From contig NC_026489.1 in NCBI RefSeq assembly GCF_000328475.2, forward strand, positions 62,001 through 126,000: 64,000 nucleotides of DNA, given 5' to 3'. Below, piece after piece: positions 1-10,163 of this stretch. A program made the position numbers and the translations under genes. How positions within the stretch are numbered: the stretch's first letter is position 1; each line of letters starts with the position of its first letter. The notes beneath the pieces were generated by a model that worked only from the letters and a program-made list of their open reading frames with translations, searched no databases and had not been told where the DNA came from. The stretch is from Mycosarcoma maydis. Lineage: Eukaryota > Basidiomycota > Ustilaginomycetes > Ustilaginales.

Positions 1-511
1 CTGTAACTAACGTTCAAGCGGCGGCATCGACGGATGTGCGGCTTCCGAGTGAATGCGCAACTGTGAACCCACTTGGGAACGTGCCATCACGCTTCGCCTT
101 ACATGGTACCGTGAATTCGCACACACACGACATCCTTTTCGTTTCGTCCATCTGCGCTTGCTCGTCGGTCTTGTTGTTTTGCCACATGCACGATACCCAG
201 ACCGTTCCTGAGAACCCGCTCATATCGTAGCATAACACTTTTTCGAGGCGAGAACGTGCTCCCGTTTTTGGATACCCGGACTAACTTGACGGATCCTTGT
301 TCTGGTCGCTGGCGTTCGGCTGCGTTGACACGCCGACCAAGCTTGGTGCTTGTGCTCTTGACTCTCGCCGCTTGAGAACAAAGCTTGTTTGTTGACTCGC
401 TGGTCAGCTGGGATGTGGTATAAAAAGGACCGTCCGTGTTGGTGCCCTGCCATGCCGATCCAGCAACATTCCACTCCTCGCTAACCCGCCTCCCTTACCG
501 AATCGCACGAC
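1..511. other. 5' flank of the alkaline phosphatase gene
   Basis: No gene is supported here. The segment is the upstream region of the alkaline phosphatase gene. Apart from the TATA element listed separately I see no CACGTG-type PHO box. Short frames on both strands have no recognisable similarity and overlap one another. Confidence 0.6.
419..425 (+). promoter_or_regulatory. TATA box of alkaline phosphatase gene
   Basis: TATAAAA lies about 87 bases before the ATG, at a plausible distance for a short 5' leader. It is the only TATA consensus in the upstream segment. The call is from sequence only; the transcription start is not known. Confidence 0.5.
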
Positions 512-2287
512 ATGCAGCTTCAAGGATTGTTCGCTCAACTTGGAGCGCTCATGCTTGTGGCGCTGGCCGCCAGTGCCGCCCCGAACAACGGCGCCAAGTG
601 GCAGCACAAGAAACAGCCCAACGTGATCCAGCTCATCTCGGACGGGTTTGGACCGGCTTCCGAGACGTTTGCTCGCTCGTACCTGCAGAGCTCCAAGAAA
701 CTGGGCTGGAACGTAACCATGCCGCTCGACAGGCTGCTGGTGGGCGAGGTGCGAACACGATCGACCAACTCGTTGGTGACCGACTCGGCTGCTTCGGCAA
801 CCGCGTATTCGTGCGGCCTGAAGAGCGTCAACGCATACATTGGTGTGGATTCCGACAAAAAGCCGTGCGGTACGGTGCTTGAAGGAGCCAAGGCGAAAGG
901 ATACAATACGGCGCTCGTTACTACGTCGCGCATCACGCACGCGACGCCCGCTTCGTACTCGGCGCACATCGACGACCGTGATGCTGAAGACGAGATCGCC
1001 AGCCAGCAGATCGGCGACTACGTGCTTGGCCGCCAGGTCGACATCCTGTGGGGTGGCGGACTGCGTCACTTTTTGCCTAACACCACCAAGCCAGGTATCC
1101 GTACCGACAGCCGTAACCTCGTCCAAGAGGCCAAGCAGCGCGGATTTCACATTATCAACAACCGCACCGACTTTGACGCCCTCCAAGCCGGCAATGCGCT
1201 GAAACTGCCCTCGCTGGCGCTCTTCGCTTCGTCGCACATGGCGTACGAGATCGACCGAAACGCAACGCAGGAACCCAGCTTGAAGGAGATGGCCTTGACC
1301 GCGCTCAACGGCTTGCGCAACCAGGACGAGCCGTACTTTATCATGATCGAGGGCGCGCGCATCGACCATGCTGCACACAACAATGACCCCATTGGTCACA
1401 TTCACGATATCCTCGCGTACAACGACATGGTCCAGGCGGTGGTCGACTGGGTTGACGCCAACGCAGCCGCCAACCCGCACGAGCCCGAGACGGTGGTGTT
1501 TTCAGTCGCCGACCACGAGTGCGGTGGGCTGACGCTCGGTCTACAGAGGAGTGAGGATGAGGAGTCGTTCTACGGATGGTACCCGGACGTGCTCTTGAAC
1601 GCTACGCATTCGACCGAGTTCCTGGCGGCTCAGACCGCCAAGTGGATTGCCGCTGCCAACCGTACCGATGACGAGCTGAGCACCTACATCCGCGACAACG
1701 TGGTTTCCACCGGCCTCGGCATCAAGGATGTTCAGAAGGACGAGGTGGAGCGTGCCGTCCAACTAGCCAAGCTCAAGAATCAGATCCCCTACACCGTCTG
1801 GCTATCGTCGATCGTCAACTGGCGCGCACACCTCGGATGGTCCACGACGGGCCACTCTGGTGTCTCGGTCGGTCTATATTACCACGAAGCCAAACCGCAC
1901 AAGGTGGGTACACCCAAGTACAAGCGATACCAGCAGCGTCGATCTTCGGTGATCGGATCGCACGAAAACACGTGGATCGGCGAGTGGATCGCGTCGTTCC
2001 TCGAGCTCGATCTGGCGTCGATCACCAAGACGCTCAACAACGGCAGTGACTACAGCTGGTACAGCAACTGGGGCGACAAGCTAAACCACTTTACCGATAC
2101 CTTGGAGCACTACCATGGCGGACTGGCGCGCGTCATCCCGGCTCGATCCGCGAGCGAGAAGCGCGATCTGCACGCCGCCGACTCGCACCTGCTCAACGAG
2201 CCACTCATGAGACGTATTCACGGCCCTCGTGTGGGCGCGACACTCGAAGAGTCTTGGCACACCTCGGCTCGTCGTCAGCAGCTCTGA
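512..2287 (+). CDS. secreted/vacuolar alkaline phosphatase
   Basis: A 591-residue phosphomonoesterase of the metal-dependent alkaline phosphatase family (fungal PHO8-like). Residues 1-22 form a hydrophobic signal peptide ending ASA, so the enzyme should enter the secretory pathway. Unlike yeast Pho8 it has no cytosolic tail before a membrane anchor, which favours secretion over vacuolar anchoring (inference). The family nucleophile motif is visible as TDSAASATAY, with Asp91-Ser92. A metal-ligand aspartate is in LISDGFG (about residue 44). Further ligands occur in GARIDHAAH and VADHECGG, and a late histidine in TTGHSG. Several N-x-S/T sites fit secretion. The length matches the family. The start is the first ATG after the TATA box. 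A 358-codon antisense frame inside it is a composition artefact. Confidence 0.95.
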   Translation: MQLQGLFAQLGALMLVALAASAAPNNGAKWQHKKQPNVIQLISDGFGPASETFARSYLQSSKKLGWNVTMPLDRLLVGEVRTRSTNSLVTDSAASATAYSCGLKSVNAYIGVDSDKKPCGTVLEGAKAKGYNTALVTTSRITHATPASYSAHIDDRDAEDEIASQQIGDYVLGRQVDILWGGGLRHFLPNTTKPGIRTDSRNLVQEAKQRGFHIINNRTDFDALQAGNALKLPSLALFASSHMAYEIDRNATQEPSLKEMALTALNGLRNQDEPYFIMIEGARIDHAAHNNDPIGHIHDILAYNDMVQAVVDWVDANAAANPHEPETVVFSVADHECGGLTLGLQRSEDEESFYGWYPDVLLNATHSTEFLAAQTAKWIAAANRTDDELSTYIRDNVVSTGLGIKDVQKDEVERAVQLAKLKNQIPYTVWLSSIVNWRAHLGWSTTGHSGVSVGLYYHEAKPHKVGTPKYKRYQQRRSSVIGSHENTWIGEWIASFLELDLASITKTLNNGSDYSWYSNWGDKLNHFTDTLEHYHGGLARVIPARSASEKRDLHAADSHLLNEPLMRRIHGPRVGATLEESWHTSARRQQL

Positions 2288-3640
2288 TTCTACACACCCA
2301 CGACCCATGTCTGGTATACAAATTGCAAATGTGTTTGGCCAAGTTACAGTACTTCCCATGTCCAGCCGAGTGAGCATGTTAGCTACAACGCATCGTAACG
2401 GCGTGAGTGTGATCGCTCCGGTTCGCTGCCGATCCGAGCAGATCCATCGCCATCAGCGCCAACGTCGTCCACTAACTACAGTCGTGAGTATGTGTGCCTA
2501 CAATGACGCACAGCAGCAGAGCGAGCTGCAGAGAGACTGTATTCGCACGAGAAAAGCCACGAAAATTTTTTGCGCGATCTGGATTCGGGATTCAAGACTG
2601 GTGATTCATTTGGCGCCTGAAGCCAGTCAAGTTGGATTCAAGATTGTGACTCGAGTCGGCTGAGTCGCAAGTCGCGAGCGTTTCAGCCAATCGAGAATTC
2701 TGTGATTTTGTGATGCTGTGATGCTGTGATTCGGCTTTCAACACACTCACGACTCTTGACTCACCTCGCGGCTACTCGCGACACTCGTGACTCGTGACTC
2801 ACACCGGCTCTGCCAACCAAAACGGGCCGATTCAGATTCACGAGTCAGATTGCCTGGATTTGGCACATCGACACCCGATTCTGTTTTTCGTTTTTCTTTT
2901 TCTTGCTCAGAACCAGTCACGATTTGGCTGATCGGCACTTGATCCGATGCTGGCCAGAAGTGCTGAAGTTCGTCGCGAGTGCAGACTGGCGAATAGAGAG
3001 TGGCGAGTGGCGATGTGATGAAATCAAAAGACGTTGTCAGGTGTGGGGTCAGTCGCCACCTCCGATCGGGATGAACAAGTGACAAGTGACGAGTGTGACA
3101 GCTAGCGGATAGCGAGCAGCAAGCTCCAAGGCTCACCCACCTCTCTTTTTTCTCTCTACAAAAAAAGGAAGAAAACTTGTCACACACCTGTACGCTGGGT
3201 TGAAGGTTGAAAAAAAAAACGACTCTGACTCGGCTTTCAATTTGGTGTTTCTTTTCTCTGTTTTCTTGGCTTTTTGGCTTGCGGGCTCGTTGGCTCGCGA
3301 ACGGCATAGCATGGCATGCTCACTGCTTTCGTTCGGTTTGAAATTGAGCAGTTCTTCTTGGAGATTCACATTCACGACTCACGACTCACGACTCACGACT
3401 CACAATCGTGAATGATTCGTGATTGGCGTAATTCGTGGATTCGTGAATCAATCTGAATGGCAACGCAACTTTCGGAGAATCACCGAAATTCGCATCGCAT
3501 CCTCTTTGGGGCAGCAGCAGCAGCAGCAGCAAAGTCAGTCTGTGGGTGAGTCTGAGTGTGACTCAAGAAAAAGTGTCGCGCGCAATCAAGCCCAACTTTC
3601 TTCTCTTCTCTCCATCATACTTGACACTCTATCTGCAACC
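2288..3640. repeat. intergenic region rich in ATTCGTGA/ACTCGTGA words; CAG microsatellite
   Basis: No gene is supported. The stretch contains many copies of the window-wide words (for example 2735-2800 and 3365-3440, where ACTCACG repeats in tandem), a GTGATGCT microrepeat near 2708, and a CAG run at about 3512-3532. The last 60 bases are C/T rich, as expected for the 5' leader of the homocitrate synthase gene. Confidence 0.6.
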
Positions 3641-4984
3641 ATGTGCGATCACTCTGAGCCTACTCCTATCCAGCACGTCAACGGCACTGCGCCCGACACC
3701 CATGTCGCCATCGACACCTCGGCTCCCAACACGAACGGCAGCGTCGCCAACGGCGGCGTCGTCGCCAGAGACAATGGTAATGCGGGCTCAGTGCAGCCTT
3801 TCAACTCGCGCTACTCGGACTTTTTGAGCAACGTCTCCAACTTCAAGATCATCGAATCCACGCTGCGTGAGGGCGAGCAGTTTGCAAATGCCTTCTTTGA
3901 CACAGAGACCAAGATCAAGATCGCCAAGGCACTCGACAAGTTTGGTGTTGACTGCATCGAGCTCACCTCGCCCGCCGCTTCCGAGCAGTCGCGCAAGGAC
4001 TGCGAGGCCATCTGCAAGCTCGGTCTCAAGGCCAAGGTTATCACTCACATCCGATGTCACATGGACGATGCCAGGATCGCCGTCGAGACGGGTGTCGACG
4101 GTGTTGACGTCGTCATGGGCACCTCCAAGTTTCTCCGCGAGTTTTCGCACGGCAAAGACATGACCTACATTACCAAGACCGCCATCGAGGTCATTCAGTT
4201 TGTCAAGAGCAAGGGCATCGAGATTCGCTTCTCCACCGAAGACTCGTTCCGTTCCGATCTCGTCGACCTGCTCAGCATCTACCAGGCCGTCGACAAGGTG
4301 GGCGTCAACCGTGTTGGTATCGCCGACACCGTTGGTGTTGCCAACCCAAGACAGGTGTACGACCTCGTGCGCACACTGCGTGGCGTCGTCGGCTGCGACA
4401 TCGAGTGCCACTTCCACAACGACACGGGTTGCGCCATCGCCAACGCCTACACCGCACTCGAGGCCGGCGCCACCCACGTCGATACCTCGGTACTCGGCAT
4501 TGGCGAGCGAAATGGCATCCCTTCGCTCGGCGGCTTTATCGCGCGCATGTACACCGCCGATCGCGAGTACGTGATGAGCAAGTACAACCTCAAGGCGTTG
4601 CGCGAGGTCGAGAACCTCGTCGCCGAAGCCGTCCAAATCCAGGTGCCATTCAACAACTACGTCACCGGCTACTGCGCCTTTACGCACAAGGCGGGCATCC
4701 ACGCCAAGGCGATTCTGGCCAACCCTTCGACATACGAGATCATCCGTCCCGAAGACTTTGGTATGAGCCGATACGTCTCGATCGGCCACCGTCTCACCGG
4801 CTGGAACGCGGTCAAGTCAAGGTGCGAGCAGCTCGAACTTAGCCTCACCGAGGAGCAGGTCAAGCAGGTCACCGCCAAGATCAAGCAGTTGGCCGACGTG
4901 CGCGAACAGACTATGGAGGACGTCGATTCGATCTTGAGGAATTACGCGCGCGCCATCGAGAACGGTTCCTCAGTCGCCGCCTGA
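3641..4984 (+). CDS. LYS20: homocitrate synthase
   Basis: A 447-residue enzyme that condenses acetyl-CoA with 2-oxoglutarate, the first committed step of the fungal alpha-aminoadipate lysine pathway. After about 50 low-complexity residues the TIM-barrel begins with [10 protein letters not shown], where the Arg-Glu pair is catalytic. Metal ligands appear in ECHFHNDTG (HxH) and the signature [10 protein letters not shown] follows. The C-terminal regulatory/communication region (HKAGIHAKA, then a helical tail) is complete. I chose this ATG because it is the first in-frame one and sits after a pyrimidine-rich leader. The frame is open upstream to a TGA at 3413-3415 and would encode a polyglutamine segment, but has no ATG. 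Lysine feedback is expected for the family; it is not shown by the sequence. Confidence 0.95.
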   Translation: MCDHSEPTPIQHVNGTAPDTHVAIDTSAPNTNGSVANGGVVARDNGNAGSVQPFNSRYSDFLSNVSNFKIIESTLREGEQFANAFFDTETKIKIAKALDKFGVDCIELTSPAASEQSRKDCEAICKLGLKAKVITHIRCHMDDARIAVETGVDGVDVVMGTSKFLREFSHGKDMTYITKTAIEVIQFVKSKGIEIRFSTEDSFRSDLVDLLSIYQAVDKVGVNRVGIADTVGVANPRQVYDLVRTLRGVVGCDIECHFHNDTGCAIANAYTALEAGATHVDTSVLGIGERNGIPSLGGFIARMYTADREYVMSKYNLKALREVENLVAEAVQIQVPFNNYVTGYCAFTHKAGIHAKAILANPSTYEIIRPEDFGMSRYVSIGHRLTGWNAVKSRCEQLELSLTEEQVKQVTAKIKQLADVREQTMEDVDSILRNYARAIENGSSVAA

Positions 4985-5257
4985 TCCACGTTTACACCGC
5001 TAAACCAAAAATGTTCTCCTCCGCATTTGCAGTCAATCCTCGCTGTGAGTGGGTGGGTTTCTCTCCTTCCGCAACCGCATCCAATCTGCCTTGCCTTTTG
5101 TCCCTTTTTTTTCTCCCGCTTGTCTCTCTGTGCTCGTGTATACATTCTCAATCGTGTCTCTTATCGCATGTGGCTGTGCTGTGAGTTCAGTGCTCATCAA
5201 CGAATGCACAACGTCAGAAAGGTGTCAAGTACATTCTACGTGTTCCAAACGGTGCAG

Positions 5258-6455
5258 CTAGGCGGTCGGTGCTGGTCGGAGCGAATTGTAGTGCTCGCCT
5301 AGACCGTACATGCGGCGATGGTAGGAGATGAAGAGCGGTTCAGCGTCGTACTCTTGCTCGCCCACCTTGAGCACGGGCAGGCCCGCCTGGACGACGTTGA
5401 TTTGCGTACCGAATGCTCTGGAGAGCGCCAAGATCTCGGGCTGACCACCCCAGACGCCTGTATTCTCGACGGCATCGCAGTAGTCGAGGAAATGCTTTTC
5501 CTGCGCTTGCTCGCTGTCGAGCGTGCCGGCTTCCTTGTTAACGATCCCGGCCATGTGTTCGTCCGAGTCCGAGATGAACGGTTTGTATTCGGACGGATGC
5601 GTGCGCATCTCTTGCGCTGTCGCTCGACGCGTCGCTTTGTAGTCGGTACGTACCGCGCTTGGACGACGCAGATTCAGCTGGTCCGCTACAGCCGCGTACA
5701 GGCAGTGTCCGTCCGGCGTGATCTCGTGCATGGTCACGCCAAGTGCAGAGCACATGGCATTGATCCCCTGGCGTTCGATCGCCGCCTCGTCCGGTTGGCC
5801 CGCTCCTTGCTTGACTTCCTCTTCGGCCTGACGTCGCACCTCGGCTATCTCGGCCGCTTTGCGCTCTTTTCGCTGTTGTTGACGGCTGACCTTTTTCTTG
5901 GGCGCACCACCATCCATCGGCGTCGCTTCAACGCTCTTCGGACTGCTTGCAAACAGCTTGCGGATGCTCGATCTACGCGCCGAAGTCGGGCTCGTGCTAC
6001 CGCCGGCATCGGGAGCAGCGTCGCACGTCGCATCCGTGTCATTGTGATTGTGATGGCGCAAGCCGTTGATGAGTCGCTCGCCAGCTCCTCTCAATCCACC
6101 GCCAGAATGCGAATGCGACGTCTCCATCTTGGTCGCTGATGTGCATGTCGTTTTATTGTTCGTGCTTGCGCCATCATGCGCGTCTCGCGCGTCTAGTGCG
6201 GCGAGCAGCTCGTCGGCAATGTCGAAGCCGTCGTCATCTACGAATGGGTCAATCACTCCCAGTGGAGCTGCGTCATTTTGATTCGACTGCAAATGGTCAA
6301 CACCAGCATCAGTGCATACAGAGTAGATCAGTATCTACGCTCCGATAAGCTCAGCTGCTCGCCAATATGGCAGATCTACTCACTTGAATCTCTCGACGCA
6401 GAGAATCGCTGTGCTGTGCAGTCGCGCGCGATCCCTTCTTGCCCTTCTTCGGCAT
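5258..6455 (-). CDS. OTU2: OTU-domain deubiquitinase (OTUD6/Otu2 type), two exons
   Basis: Exon 1 is 6455-6384 (24 codons, starting MPKKGKK). The intron is 6383-6287 with donor GTGAGT and acceptor TTTGCAG. Exon 2 is 6286-5258. The spliced product is about 366 residues. The lysine/arginine-rich start followed by RREIQ, and a central charged coiled region (QQQRKERKAAEIAEVRRQAE), match OTUD6B/Otu2 proteins. The C-terminal OTU cysteine-protease domain begins at about residue 200, with DGHCLY giving Asp216 and Cys219, and GLGEHYNSL giving His356 of the triad. The family hydrolyses ubiquitin chains and is linked to ribosome/translation control. The second exon read alone would have no ATG, which supports the intron. 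The gene converges on homocitrate synthase, with 273 bases between the stops. Confidence 0.9.
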
Positions 6456-6959
6456 GGTATCAATGTGCGTGCGCTCTGTCAGAAAGCAACGGTGTCGTCG
6501 ATGCCGATGCTGATGCTGATGCTGATGTTGATAGTTGTCGGGATCGCCGATGTGTGCCGACAATGGAGCATGGCAAGGTGTCGGGTGATGACCGACAATC
6601 TCATCATAAGACTTGTCTCAACTTTGTGGCGCAGAAAAAAAGGCACCGTCGGGCCTGCCGGGCTTGCCTTTCTGGTGGTTCTTTTTGGTGTCACAATTTC
6701 GAGTCGTATATTCACGATTCTTTTTATTTCCTGTTTGCTAGAGGCGCAATCACGAATCACGAATGTGGGGCATTCAGCTCGGACCATGCCGATTCAACCC
6801 ACAGTCGTGATTTACGCTTCGCAGTCACATCGAAGCGCTGTCAACGTCACCACCATCGTCGGCGTACTCAGCCATCGATCACTACAATTCTATTGGCCCA
6901 AATACTGACCTTCTTGAACGGTCGGGGCGTAGTTCTGTAGTTCTCTCCCGCCAGCAACC
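6456..6959. other. divergent promoter region OTU2 / CAX4-deaminase
   Basis: No gene is supported. It separates two divergent starts. It contains a GATGCT/GATGTT microrepeat at about 6497-6532 and several ATTCACGA words at 6710-6765. I see no clear TATA box for either gene. Confidence 0.55.
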
Positions 6960-8644
6960 ATGGTCGAGGGGACGAGCGCTTTCGATCCGAGCAACTACGC
7001 CTCGCTCGGTCTCACCCACGTCCAGTGTAAGTCGTACATTCCATCCCGCGCTTGCACAACATCTGTCCCCCATGCGTACTGATGCCAGCTTGCTGCTCTG
7101 TGCTTCGTGCCGGATGAACAGATGATCCGTCCGACTCGTTGGCCAAGCTCATGGCTCTCGTCACGCTCTCGCCCATCTTTCTTCTATGCTCGTACGTCAC
7201 TATCGTCCTTCTACGCCGCGAGTTGACCTTTATCAACGCTCTCATCGGTCAGCTCGCATGCGAAGGCGTCAACTGGGCGCTAAAGCGTCTCATCAAGCAG
7301 CCTCGTCCCACCGGTCATCTCGGCGCTGGCTACGGAATGCCTTCGTCCCACTCGCAGTTTCTCGGCTTCTTTGCCGCTTTTTTTCTCTCGCATTTCTACC
7401 TCAACGGTCCGCCACTGGTCAAGCCGCGTACCTTGATCAACTCGATGAGACGTGTGGAACATGCGCTTGCGATGGTCATGATCGTGTCCATCTCGATCCT
7501 CACGTGCTACTCGAGGCATCATCTGCACTACCACACGCCCCTCCAGATTGTCGTCGGCTTCAGCCTCGGTCTCGCTTTCGGAGGCGTCTACTACTACTTC
7601 ACCGAACATCTCTCCAGGAAGCCGCTTCGTCTACCGTCACCGCTGGCTGTCTCTGAGTCGTCGTCGCCTCTGGCGATCCGTGCCAATCGGCTGCTCCAGC
7701 CTCTCAGCACGTCGTCTGCCACTGCGCATAAGCAATCCGACACATCCGCTTTGCGCGCTTTGCGGCACCGAAAACCGCCAGCGCATAGACGCTCTTCGAC
7801 GCTAGGCGAACTGATCCTGCCGCAGCTGCATCCTTCGCCGCCGATTCGACAGATGTTGCTGGATCATCCTGTCGCCATCGCTTTCCGCATCCGAGACAGC
7901 TGGGCGGTTTGGAGAGATGGCGGCATCGAAGGCGAGTACGGCGCGTGGAGACGCGAATGGGAGGCGCGCAGAGCTGCTTGCTCGCCCATCAACAGTGCCA
8001 ACCGCGCCGACGTCGGCAGTTTACCACGCCATTACTCGATCATGCTCGATGCACTGAGCGAGGCGGACAAATCGCTGCCCACAGATACTGCGTTTTGCGT
8101 GGGCTGCGTGATTTCCTTCTCGTCCGACTCATCTGACTCGGCTGGCGCAGCACGCTCAGAGTACCTGGAGACTGGGTATTCGCGAGAATTGCCAGGCAAC
8201 ACACACGCCGAGCAGTGCGCGCTCGATAAACTCGCTACGCATTTCGGGCTGCCACAAGGAGCGAACACACGCAATGTGCCGACGCTGGATGTGGACCTGT
8301 ATACCACCATGGAGCCGTGTTCGGAGCGGTTGTCGGGCAACGTGCCATGCGTGCAGCGCATTCTGGAGTTCAACGAGCGAGCGCATGTGTTTGAGCTGCC
8401 TCGTCGTCTCGCAGTGCACTCGGGCGTTGCGGGAGCGCAAGACGCGTTCAGGGCCAAGCTGCGCATACGACGTGTATTCCAGGGCGTGTCCGAGCCGGAC
8501 GACTTTGTCAAGTGTCAAGGTCAGAACATCTTGCGCGGCAGTCAGATCGAGGTACACACCGTGCGATCCGGCAAGCACGATCATGGACAGCTCGAAAGCG
8601 AGTGTCTGCGCATCGCTAGAAAGGGACACCCAGCGAAGAGCTAG
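6960..8644 (+). CDS. CAX4: dolichyl-diphosphate phosphatase fused to a DRAP-type deaminase
   Basis: Exon 1 is 6960-7026 (Kozak CAACCATGG). The intron is 7027-7121 (GTAAGT donor, TACTGAT branch at 7077-7083, AACAG acceptor). Exon 2 runs to the stop, giving 529 residues. The N-terminal half is a multi-pass PAP2 phosphatase resembling DOLPP1/Cax4: Lys77-x6-Arg84-Pro85, PSSH at 96-99, and Ser153-Arg154...His160. That family removes phosphate from dolichyl-diphosphate at the ER lumen for N-glycosylation. A DOLPP1-like tail (IRDSWAVW) continues to about residue 305. Residues 325-529 form a zinc-dependent deaminase: HAE (His384, Glu386) and MEPCSERLSGNVPC (Cys422, Cys432), most like fungal DRAP deaminases of riboflavin synthesis. 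The frame is continuous with no intron between the halves. The deaminase substrate is inferred; the phosphatase call is firm. Confidence 0.88.
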
Positions 8645-10163
8645 ATGTGGAGAGGATCACACATATCTGAATTCGTGATTGCCAACCAGTGATTGGTGAT
8701 TCGTGATTGGTGATTGGTGATTGTTACCTTTGAGTCGTGAGTCGTTGCATCCTGACACGTGTGTGGTTGAGAGCACAGCACTGTGAACAGGGATCGCAGC
8801 TCAAGCTGGCTTTCACGATCGGCCAAGGTGAGTGCATGTTGGCGTGCTGACATGCACGACGGTTTCGCGATTCAAGACCGGCATCTCTGAGGACGGATGG
8901 ATAGGATCGCATTTCGACGGCGCAACGTGGCGCTTGGTTCGATGGTTGGATTGCGGTAGCGCGCACTATGGGTGGTGGTGGGCGTGCGGGCGAACTGCAA
9001 CGGTGGATCGCGCGGATACGGATGGGTCGGGTGATGAGCGATCACATGAGCGACGAGATGGAGGTGTCGATGAGATCGAGCTGAGTACATGTTGCTGCGC
9101 GCGTCTGCGCGAACCGCATGCGAGCAAGTCCATCTCGGACGCCGGCTCAGACGCATACATCCACGCGTGCGCGACACGCCATCGTACGCGATCTGCATGC
9201 ATCCAATCCACACATGGCGTGCCGAGACAGCCTCCGAGGCACATCTCGAACCGAGAGGTTGGAGCTAATATCCGTGCTACGCAACCACGAGATGCGAGTC
9301 GGCCTATGGCTTGGACAGCGTTCCGCCAAACACATGCACCGCCTGGATGGAAATGCGAGCCGGTCGGCTAGTCGAGCGCAATCATGGCAGCTGCAGCCGA
9401 GATGGACAACGAGCAACGAGCAACGTGCAACGTGCAACGTGCATATACTTGCGTGCGTCGTCGCCGACGTCCTCCTGTGTACATGCAGCTCGCAGCACGA
9501 CAAGGCCCGGAGTTCCCATTCTTGCCACACATTGTTACCATCTAACGAGAGTCGGAGAGCTGCATTATCGAAAGCGATCGAATCGTGCATACATCACATG
9601 CCAAAAGCGGAGGCTGCGGTGAAAGGGGGAAACGTCGAGAAGCTGGACGTTGCGTGCTAGCACCAGCTCCCGCGCACGCGCTTAACGCTCAGTATATGTC
9701 ATACCGCAATCTGCTCATCAATCAAAACATCGGCGCGTCGATGCGTCATAAGTTGGTCAACTTGCATACGTCCATCGTGAATCGCGAATGGAAAGCGAAT
9801 TTGAATGATGCGCATCATCAGTGTGGGTCCGTGGAATGTTGATGTTGTGTCAAGTGGCGAAAAGTGAGCTGAGTCGGGTTTGATCGGGTTGCGTTTCGGC
9901 ATCGAGACTTGGCGACCGCTTTATGCTGCGGGTCAAGCAGATGCAATTGTGCTTCACGTCAAGCTATCCCACGCTAGTCCACAGAGACACCTGCGCCAGA
10001 GTGGTAAGTACACAAGAGGTAAGAGCTTCATTGCACAAGCAAGGTGAAAAATTACAATCGTCAATGTGGTGCAGAAAGGGGTATCATGTATATGCATGCG
10101 AACAGCCGATCCGAGGTGCAAACTTTGAGCAAAGTGGTGAGAGTCCAGAAGAAAGAAGAGAGA
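8645..10163. other. intergenic, no supported gene
   Basis: Several open frames of 100-180 codons occur on both strands, but none has a recognisable domain or consistent composition. GTGATTGGTGATT repeats lie at 8690-8735, a CAACGTGCAACGTG microrepeat at about 9420-9450, and scattered ATTCGTGA words elsewhere. The left part is the 3' flank of the fusion gene. The right end is the 3' flank of the transporter. Confidence 0.5.

Noticed and set aside
404..1480. Long antisense frame opposite alkaline phosphatase (358 codons)
   Set aside because: The plus-strand frame has clear family motifs. The antisense frame has none and arises from the high third-position GC of the real gene. The same holds for 3788-4789 minus, 5318-6139 plus, 41838-42929 plus and 60765-61829 plus.
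8832..9660. Overlapping frames of 100-180 codons between the fusion gene and the transporter
   Set aside because: Overlapping frames on both strands, no domains, and microrepeat sequence. I could not support any as a gene.
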